From contig JBEHYA010000093.1 of the NCBI GenBank assembly GCA_048498415.1, forward strand, positions 1 through 7,594: a DNA stretch of 7,594 nt, written 5' to 3'. Source of the DNA: JBEHYA01 sp048498415 (GTDB lineage: Bacteria; Pseudomonadota; Alphaproteobacteria; UBA9219; RGZA01). The notes beneath the pieces were generated by a model. That model had not been told where the DNA came from and did no database searches. It saw nothing but the letters and a program-made list of their open reading frames with translations. Below, piece after piece: positions 1 to 4,341 of this stretch. Position 1 is the stretch's first letter, and every line of letters begins with the position of its first letter. The translations under genes and the position numbers were made by a program.

Positions 1-63
1 CACGGCTTCGATGGAGAGATTTTCAATCTCGCGGCTTTCGCCGTTGATGGTGATTTTAGGCAT
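1..63 (-). CDS. N-terminal fragment of a small unidentified protein, cut by the window edge
   Basis: Read on the minus strand, an ATG at 63-61 opens 21 uninterrupted codons that run off the left edge: MPKITINGESREIENLSIEA then V. The codon usage matches the neighbouring core genes. The pattern of a short beta-hairpin start (KITINGES) followed by an acidic stretch and 'NLS-EA' resembles the beginning of small DUF6447-type proteins. A ferredoxin-like beta-grasp N-terminus is also possible. Twenty-one residues cannot settle this. No clear Shine-Dalgarno is visible upstream of the ATG. The gene is divergent from the midA remnant, with the palindromic repeats in between. In many relatives the gene before midA is lgt on the same strand, so this neighbour on the opposite strand fits a rearrangement here. 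Confidence 0.5.
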   Translation of the reverse strand, partial: MPKITINGESREIENLSIEAV

Positions 64-83
64 GGTTCAAGCATAATCCCATT

Positions 84-115
84 CCCCTCCCTTCGGGAGG
101 GGATAAAGGGGAGGG
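84..115 (+). repeat. GC-rich palindromic repeat, copy A
   Basis: CCCCTCCC at 84-91 pairs perfectly with GGGAGGGG at 95-102 around a TTC loop, giving an 8-bp hairpin. A short ATAAA spacer and a second purine block GGGGAGGG (108-115) follow. The 19 bases 84-102 are exactly the reverse complement of 166-184, so this is one of two inverted copies. The form is that of the REP-like palindromes dispersed in many alphaproteobacterial genomes. It lies in the gap between the gene at 1-63 and the midA remnant. It could also act as a transcription terminator or mRNA stabiliser, but no T-run follows it on either strand. Confidence 0.8.
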
Positions 116-143
116 CCGATTTCAAAAAAATCATTTACCGTTC

Positions 144-641
144 ATGAAAGCTTCCCTCCCCCCGGCCCCTCCCGAAGGGAGGGGTGACGTGCGCGAGGAA
201 GCCCCTGCCATTACCAACTGGATGGCTGATTTCGCCAAACACCTCGCCAAGCACAAAGGCGCAGCCCTCATTATTGATTACGGCTACGCGAACGCTGATA
301 AGCCCGATACCGTGCAGGCCATGAAGAACCACGCCTATGTCTCGCCGCTGGAAACGCCGGGCGAATGCGATATCACGGCGCATGTAGATTTTGGGGCGTT
401 GGCACGCGCGGCAGAGACCGAAAAACTCATCAGCTATCCCCTGCTCACCCAGCGCGAATTTTTAACGGGGCTTGGCATTGAGTTGCGTCTGGCCAAACTC
501 AAAACAAACGCCACGCCGGAACAGGCCAAAGATCTTGAAAGTGGCGCGGCGCGGCTCACCGGGCTTGATGCTATGGGCGAGCTGTTTAAAGTATTGTGTG
601 TGACCCACCCCGCCTGCAAAACGCCCGAACCGTTTAAATGA
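144..641 (+). CDS. midA: 5'-truncated MidA methyltransferase (C-terminal part only; probable pseudogene)
   Basis: MidA (COG1565, the bacterial relative of NDUFAF7) is a SAM-dependent arginine methyltransferase linked to respiratory complex I assembly; family members are usually about 350 residues. Here 165 residues are open. Residues about 18-165 match the C-terminal part of the family: GAALIIDYGYA, DTVQAMKNHAYVSPLETPGE, then DITAHVDFGALARAA, and a final ARLTGLDAMGELFKVL. The N-terminal half, which carries the glycine-rich SAM-binding motif, is absent. The frame is open back to a TAG at 57-59 with no better start and no homologous sequence. Residues 4-14 are encoded by palindrome copy B, directly before the homology begins. 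The ATG at 144 has no evident Shine-Dalgarno. The stop overlaps the pgeF start (ATGA at 638-641), preserving the usual midA-pgeF coupling. Without the SAM site the product should be inactive, so I read it as a remnant. An assembly join at the repeat is the alternative. Confidence 0.8.
   Translation: MKASLPPAPPEGRGDVREEAPAITNWMADFAKHLAKHKGAALIIDYGYANADKPDTVQAMKNHAYVSPLETPGECDITAHVDFGALARAAETEKLISYPLLTQREFLTGLGIELRLAKLKTNATPEQAKDLESGAARLTGLDAMGELFKVLCVTHPACKTPEPFK
154..184 (-). repeat. GC-rich palindromic repeat, copy B (inverted, inside the midA reading frame)
   Basis: CCCCTCCC at 166-173 pairs with GGGAGGGG at 177-184 around GAA. The block CCCTCCC at 154-160 is the counterpart of the extra purine block of copy A, with a shorter spacer, so the whole unit is copy A in inverted orientation. 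It lies within the open frame of the midA remnant, where it encodes the proline/glycine-rich residues 4-14 (SLPPAPPEGRG). Sequence recognisable as MidA begins immediately after it. Being a GC-rich inverted pair about 80 bases apart, the two copies could recombine, or could mislead an assembler. Confidence 0.8.
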
Positions 642-1414
642 CCCTGCCCGTTCTCACCCACGATGCGTTTTCGTTCCCCGGCATCCGCTACGGGTTCTTC
701 ACGCGTGTGGGCGGCGTGAGCGACGGCATTTTTGAATCGCTCAATTGCGGCATTGGCTCCGGTGATGACGTGAACAAGGTGCATGAAAACCGTTCGCGCA
801 TTGCCGCCAGCGTGGGCGTGCCGTATAGCCATTTATTGACCTGCTACCAAATCCATTCATCCAAAGTCGTGCCCGTCACGGCCCCATGGCCCGTCACCGA
901 CCGGCCCAAGGCGGATGCGATGGTCACCAAGCAGAAGGGCATGGCCCTTGCCATTGCCACCGCCGATTGTGGGCCGATTTTGTTTTATGATCCCGAAGCC
1001 AAAGTGATCGGCGCCGCCCATGCCGGCTGGCGCGGCGCCGTGGATGGCGTATTGGAAAACACCGTGGATGCCATGGAACAACTGGGTGGGCGCGCCGAAA
1101 ACATCCATGCCGTCATCGGCGCGTGCATTCAGCAGGCCTCCTATGAAGTCGGCCCCGAATTCCCCGCGCCGTTTTTACAGCAGGATGAAGGCAACCGCGC
1201 GTTTTTCAAAGAAGCCCTGCGCGCCCAGCATTTCATGTTCGATCTGCCCGGCTATATCCGCCACCGCCTGCTGCAGGCGGGGCTGGAGAACGTGCATAAT
1301 CTGGGTTTTGATACCTTCGCCGATGAAGCGACATTCTTCAGCTACCGCCGCCGCACGCTGCGGGGCGACACCGGTCACGGCACGTTGTTATCGGTTATTA
1401 CATTAGCCGATTAA
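638..1414 (+). CDS. pgeF: PgeF/YfiH peptidoglycan editing factor (LACC1-like, copper/zinc-site protein)
   Basis: This is a 258-residue protein of the YfiH/LACC1 (DUF152) family, close to full family length. In E. coli the family member PgeF keeps L-Ser from replacing L-Ala in peptidoglycan precursors; other members are reported to have purine nucleoside phosphorylase/deaminase activity. It should be cytosolic, with no signal peptide. Visible landmarks are RxGGVS (residues 23-28), QIHSSKV with H73, the TADCGP motif with C111, and AAHAGWRG with H128. H73, C111 and H128 form the expected metal site. The segment IGACIQQASYEVGPEF follows at 161-176, and the C-terminus has the usual DEATFFSYRR...GDTGHG...S block. 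The start is the ATG at 638 overlapping the midA stop. There is no strong Shine-Dalgarno, so translation probably depends on coupling to the upstream frame, which may be why the truncated midA frame stays open. The stop shares TTAA with the convergent trpS. Confidence 0.95.
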   Translation: MTLPVLTHDAFSFPGIRYGFFTRVGGVSDGIFESLNCGIGSGDDVNKVHENRSRIAASVGVPYSHLLTCYQIHSSKVVPVTAPWPVTDRPKADAMVTKQKGMALAIATADCGPILFYDPEAKVIGAAHAGWRGAVDGVLENTVDAMEQLGGRAENIHAVIGACIQQASYEVGPEFPAPFLQQDEGNRAFFKEALRAQHFMFDLPGYIRHRLLQAGLENVHNLGFDTFADEATFFSYRRRTLRGDTGHGTLLSVITLAD

Positions 1415-2421
1415 AAAACGCCGGCCTGCCACAAGCCGACAATCTTCTTCACTTCGGCCAGATTTGGCGCCACAAGTTTGTGCGCACGATCCACCGACTT
1501 CGCAATTAGACGGTCGATTTCCGCCGGGTCTTTCATATAGCCCGCCATGCGCTGCGTGATCGGCGATAGCTTGGCGACCGCCACATCAATCAGCGCTTTT
1601 TTGAAATCACTGAACGGCTTGCCGGCATATTCCTGCAAAATCTCTTCTTTCTTGCGGTCTTCCAGCGCGGCGTAAATCGTCAATAAATTATCGGCCTCGG
1701 GCCGCGTGGCCAGTTCCTTCATATCGCTGGGGAACGGCAGCGGATCAGTCTTCGCTTTACGGATCTTGAGCGCAATCGTATCCGCATCATCGGTCAGATT
1801 AATGCGCGAATAATCGCTTTCATCCGACTTGCTCATTTTCTTGGTGCCATCGCGAAGGCTCATGACACGGGTCGCTTCGCCCAAAATCATCGGCTCGGGC
1901 AGCGGGAAGAATTCTACGCCGTAATGGCGGTTGAAGGCGCCGGCTACGTCGCGCGCGAGTTCTAAGTGCTGCTTCTGGTCTTCGCCCACCGGCACGTGGG
2001 TTGCCTTATATAAAAGAATATCGGCAGCCATCAGCACCGGGTAGGCATACAGGCCAAGGTTTTCCAGATCGCGGTTCTTGTTGGCTTTTTCCTTGAACTG
2101 CGTCATGCGGTTCAGCCAGCCCAGCGGCGTTTGCACGGCCAGCAGCCAGTTCAGATACGTATGCTCCGGCACCGCGCTTTGCGGGAAGACGGCGCAGATA
2201 TTGGGGTCAATGCCGGCGGCAAAATACGCAGCGATGACTTCGCGCGTGTTGGCGGCAAGCGTTTTCGGGTCCTGCGGCACAGTGAGCGCATGTAAATCCA
2301 CGGCGCAGTAATAGCATTCATAATCATGTTGCAGCTTCACCCAGTTGCGAAGCGCGCCAAGGTAATTGCCAAGGTGCAGCTGGCCGGTCGTCTGCATGCC
2401 GGAGAAAATGCGTTTCGTCAC
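1411..2421 (-). CDS. trpS: Tryptophanyl-tRNA synthetase
   Basis: This is tryptophan-tRNA ligase, a class I aminoacyl-tRNA synthetase that charges tRNA-Trp with ATP and tryptophan in the cytosol. At 336 residues it is of normal bacterial length. The class I signatures are present: the HIGH-type motif as HLGN at residues 16-19 within SGMQTTGQLHLGNYLGAL, and KMSKS at 195-199. Other family landmarks are the dimer/tryptophan-site region around YPVLMAADILLY (127-138) and the GEDQKQHLEL block at 146-155. The gene starts with GTG at 2421-2419. An AGGA seven bases upstream, inside the last codons of murJ, supports this start, which also places the HIGH motif at its usual distance from the N-terminus. 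Only 3 bases separate it from the murJ stop, so the two are almost certainly co-transcribed. Its stop lies inside the convergent pgeF stop, leaving no room for a dedicated terminator. Confidence 0.97.
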   Translation of the reverse strand: MTKRIFSGMQTTGQLHLGNYLGALRNWVKLQHDYECYYCAVDLHALTVPQDPKTLAANTREVIAAYFAAGIDPNICAVFPQSAVPEHTYLNWLLAVQTPLGWLNRMTQFKEKANKNRDLENLGLYAYPVLMAADILLYKATHVPVGEDQKQHLELARDVAGAFNRHYGVEFFPLPEPMILGEATRVMSLRDGTKKMSKSDESDYSRINLTDDADTIALKIRKAKTDPLPFPSDMKELATRPEADNLLTIYAALEDRKKEEILQEYAGKPFSDFKKALIDVAVAKLSPITQRMAGYMKDPAEIDRLIAKSVDRAHKLVAPNLAEVKKIVGLWQAGVF

Positions 2422-2424
2422 GTC

Positions 2425-3975
2425 TTAATCCTGTTTCGTCATAAAAGCGTCGATCTCGCGTTTTGTTATCGCCCGCGTGACCCATAGCGCCACCATATAA
2501 AGAACAAGCGCGAGAAGCAAATAACCGCCTAAATACGCCACTTCCCCCCATTTCGAGGTTGCGGCTAAACGCGCCATCATCCAGCCCTGCAGGAAGATAA
2601 GCGGCACCGCCATCGCAACAGCCGAGACGATAATGCGCGCGATTTTGCTCAGCAGTTCCTTTGTAGCATGCAGCATGTTTTTCTTGCGCAGCATCACGAA
2701 CAGGCAAATGAAGTTGATCCATGTGGCGATCGATGTTGCCAGCGCAATGCCGATATGCCCCATGGGCTTCAACAGCAGCAGCGCAAAGCCCACATTGCAG
2801 GCGACCGCCAGAATGGCGATTTTTACCGGCGTCTTGGTATCGTGATGCGCAAAGAACAGCGAGCTTAAGACCTTGATGAGAATAAATGGCAATACACCCA
2901 GCGCATAAGCCGCCAGCGCCGCCGCCGTGTTACGCGTGGCTTCCGCCGTAAACGCGCCATGCTGGAATAGAACCTGGATGATGGGTTCGGCCGAAATCGA
3001 GAGGCCCAGCGCCGCGGGCAGGCCCAAAATCAGACCAAATTCCAGCGCCCGCGTGGTGTAGTGCCGCACGCCGTTATCATCATTCGCCTGCACACGTGCC
3101 GATAAAAGCGGCAGCAGCGTGCTGGAAATCGCGATACCAATCACACCCAGCGGCAGCTGGTTCAAGCGGTCGGCATAAAACAGATAAGAAACTGAACCCG
3201 TAGGCAGCAGCGAAGCCAGAATGGTGGAGAGCGCGAGATTAATCTGCGCCGCCCCCGCCCCTAAAGCGCCCGGCCCTAGCTGCTTGAACAACATTTTGAC
3301 CCGCGGGGATAAGCGCGGCGGCATCAGCGGCGGATCAATGCCCAGCTTTTTACAGTGCGCCCACATCCACGCCCATTGCACCACGCCCGATAACGTCGCG
3401 CCCACCGCCATCGCCCAGCCGGGCTCCAGCCCAAAGGGCTTACTGATCACCAGCGCGATGATCATGATGATATTAAAGGCAATCGGCGCCGCCGCGCCCG
3501 GCGCAAAGCGCTTGTTGGAATTCAAAACGCCCGTCAGCAACGCCACGCCCGAGACGAGAAATAAATAGGGAAACGTAATCTGCGCATAGCGCACGGCTAA
3601 ATCATACACATCCGGCCGGTCTTCAAAACCCGGCGCCAGCACGTGCATGGCTTGCGGCATGAAGACGATCATCGCAATCGTGAATGGTATCAGCACCGCC
3701 GATAAAAACGCCAGCGCCTCGCCAGCAAAACGCCGCGCCTCGCTCTCTCCGCCTTCCTGCCGTGCTTTCGCATATTGCGGCACGAAGGCCGAGCTGAACG
3801 CGCCTTCCGCAAACAGCGAGCGGAATAAATTGGGCAAACGCAGCGCCACAAAGAACGCATCCGAGATCGCGCCCGCGCCCAGAATATTCGCCGCCAGCGT
3901 ATCGCGGATAAACCCGGTAATGCGGCTCAGCACGGTCATGCTGCTGACGGTTAAAATGGCTTTGGCGAAGTTCAT
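2425..3975 (-). CDS. murJ: Lipid II flippase MurJ (MviN)
   Basis: MurJ is the inner-membrane flippase of the MOP superfamily that moves lipid II to the periplasmic face for peptidoglycan synthesis. The 516-residue length and the series of hydrophobic segments match the family's usual 14 transmembrane helices. The N-terminal block SSMTVLSRITGFIRD (residues 11-25) and the segment around DAFFVALRLPNLFR (39-52) are characteristic. Residues aligned with functionally important E. coli positions are kept at the same numbers: R18, R24, D39, R52, and R270 in FYADRLNQLPLGVIG. The final helices are followed by a short cytoplasmic tail. The ATG at 3975 starts in register with homologues, although no good Shine-Dalgarno is seen before it. 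trpS follows 3 bases downstream. In many alphaproteobacteria glnD precedes murJ. Here the upstream neighbour is a divergent tRNA gene, so murJ must have its own promoter, which I could not place with confidence. Confidence 0.97.
   Translation of the reverse strand: MNFAKAILTVSSMTVLSRITGFIRDTLAANILGAGAISDAFFVALRLPNLFRSLFAEGAFSSAFVPQYAKARQEGGESEARRFAGEALAFLSAVLIPFTIAMIVFMPQAMHVLAPGFEDRPDVYDLAVRYAQITFPYLFLVSGVALLTGVLNSNKRFAPGAAAPIAFNIIMIIALVISKPFGLEPGWAMAVGATLSGVVQWAWMWAHCKKLGIDPPLMPPRLSPRVKMLFKQLGPGALGAGAAQINLALSTILASLLPTGSVSYLFYADRLNQLPLGVIGIAISSTLLPLLSARVQANDDNGVRHYTTRALEFGLILGLPAALGLSISAEPIIQVLFQHGAFTAEATRNTAAALAAYALGVLPFILIKVLSSLFFAHHDTKTPVKIAILAVACNVGFALLLLKPMGHIGIALATSIATWINFICLFVMLRKKNMLHATKELLSKIARIIVSAVAMAVPLIFLQGWMMARLAATSKWGEVAYLGGYLLLALVLYMVALWVTRAITKREIDAFMTKQD
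2429..2432 (-). promoter_or_regulatory. Shine-Dalgarno AGGA for trpS
   Basis: On the minus strand AGGA lies in the final codons of murJ, seven bases before the GTG start of trpS. It decides the GTG start and indicates translation right after murJ termination. Confidence 0.7.
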
Positions 3976-4004
3976 GAAAGGAAAGCGATGGCGAAGTTAT
4001 TGTG

Positions 4005-4032
4005 TTTACAAGCCTATCCTGCTTACTAGATT
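4005..4032 (+). promoter_or_regulatory. Candidate sigma-70-type promoter for tRNA-Glu
   Basis: TTTACA at 4005-4010 matches the -35 consensus at five of six positions. It is followed after 16 bases by TAGATT at 4027-4032, which matches the -10 consensus at four of six. Transcription would start near 4039, leaving a leader of about 30 bases before the tRNA. The position in the murJ/tRNA divergent gap fits, but short motif matches of this quality arise by chance. Confidence 0.4.
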
Positions 4033-4069
4033 TTGGCGCCCATATCCAGTAAGGTCGCCGCCGCCTTTA

Positions 4070-4145
4070 GTCCCGTTCGTCTAGAGGCCTAGGACACGGC
4101 CCTCTCAAGGCTGTAACACGGGTTCGACTCCCGTACGGGACGCCA
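4070..4145 (+). tRNA. tRNA-Glu (anticodon CTC)
   Basis: A complete cloverleaf can be folded. The acceptor stem GTCCCGT (4070-4076) pairs with ACGGGAC (4135-4141). The D stem is GTCT (4079-4082) with GGAC (4092-4095). The anticodon stem CGGCC (4097-4101) pairs with GGCTG (4109-4113) around CTCTCAA, placing CTC at 4104-4106. The four-base variable loop is TAAC, and the T arm is ACGGG-TTCGACT-CCCGT. The discriminator is G and CCA is encoded (4143-4145). Anticodon CTC reads GAG codons. tRNA 3' ends are common attachment sites for integrating elements, and an AT-rich segment begins right after this one. Confidence 0.97.
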
Positions 4146-4153
4146 TCACGTTA

Positions 4154-4187
4154 TGAAACTGGTCGCTGGGCTCTCAGGCGTGTTTCA
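4154..4187. repeat. Long imperfect hairpin just downstream of tRNA-Glu
   Basis: TGAAAC at 4154-4159 pairs with GTTTCA at 4182-4187. Inside it CGC (4164-4166) pairs with GCG (4178-4180), and TG (4167-4168) with CA (4175-4176) around GGCTCT, with one bulged G. It starts eight bases after the tRNA CCA. No T-run follows, so it is not a classic terminator. It could shape 3' trailer processing of the tRNA or be a recombination or protein-binding site. The role is unknown. Confidence 0.4.
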
Positions 4188-4240
4188 GACGAATATAAGG
4201 TCTTAAAAACCCCACTAAATCGCAATGCAAGCATTTTAAC

Positions 4241-4246
4241 TATAAT
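4241..4246 (+). promoter_or_regulatory. Perfect -10 box (TATAAT), possible promoter for the 731-aa gene
   Basis: TATAAT lies about 95 bases before the ATG at 4342, in an AT-rich gap. No convincing -35 element is seen 16-18 bases upstream; the 17-base position reads AATCGC. Transcription from here would start near 4253, inside the terminator-like stem at 4247-4267, so such a transcript would not form that stem. An A+T-rich region can hold such a hexamer by chance. Confidence 0.35.
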
Positions 4247-4276
4247 CCTCCCTGTAAATCAGGGCGGGCTTTGTTT
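4247..4276 (+). terminator. Probable intrinsic terminator downstream of tRNA-Glu
   Basis: CCTCCCTG (4247-4254) pairs with CAGGGCGG (4260-4267) around TAAAT, giving seven pairs with one T/C mismatch, five of them contiguous. It is followed two bases later by the T-rich tract TTTGTTTT. This fits a Rho-independent terminator for a transcript entering from the tRNA side and would insulate the large gene beginning at 4342. It is of moderate strength because of the mismatch and the G in the T tract. Confidence 0.45.
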
Positions 4277-4283
4277 TATCAAT

Positions 4284-4299
4284 ATGTGGCAACCCACAT
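4284..4299. repeat. Perfect 6-bp hairpin in the leader of the 731-aa gene
   Basis: ATGTGG (4284-4289) pairs with CCACAT (4294-4299) around CAAC. It sits about 40 bases before the ATG at 4342 and is followed by a run of A and T. It could be an operator-like inverted repeat or an mRNA leader hairpin. No ligand-binding RNA family is recognised. Confidence 0.4.
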
Positions 4300-4341
4300 T
4301 TATATTTTTAAAAACAAAATTTAATCCTTATTGGAAAAAAT

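Noticed and set aside
135..383. Minus-strand open frame of 82 codons across the midA remnant
   Set aside because: It lies antisense to a frame with clear MidA homology, has no recognisable motif and is explained by GC-rich codon bias.
434..832. Minus-strand open frame of 132 codons across midA and pgeF
   Set aside because: It is antisense to two recognised genes and has no ribosome binding site or family similarity.
3647..4084. Plus-strand open frame antisense to the murJ N-terminus and reaching into tRNA-Glu
   Set aside because: It overlaps the conserved murJ coding sequence and the tRNA gene, and its composition is that of an antisense shadow.
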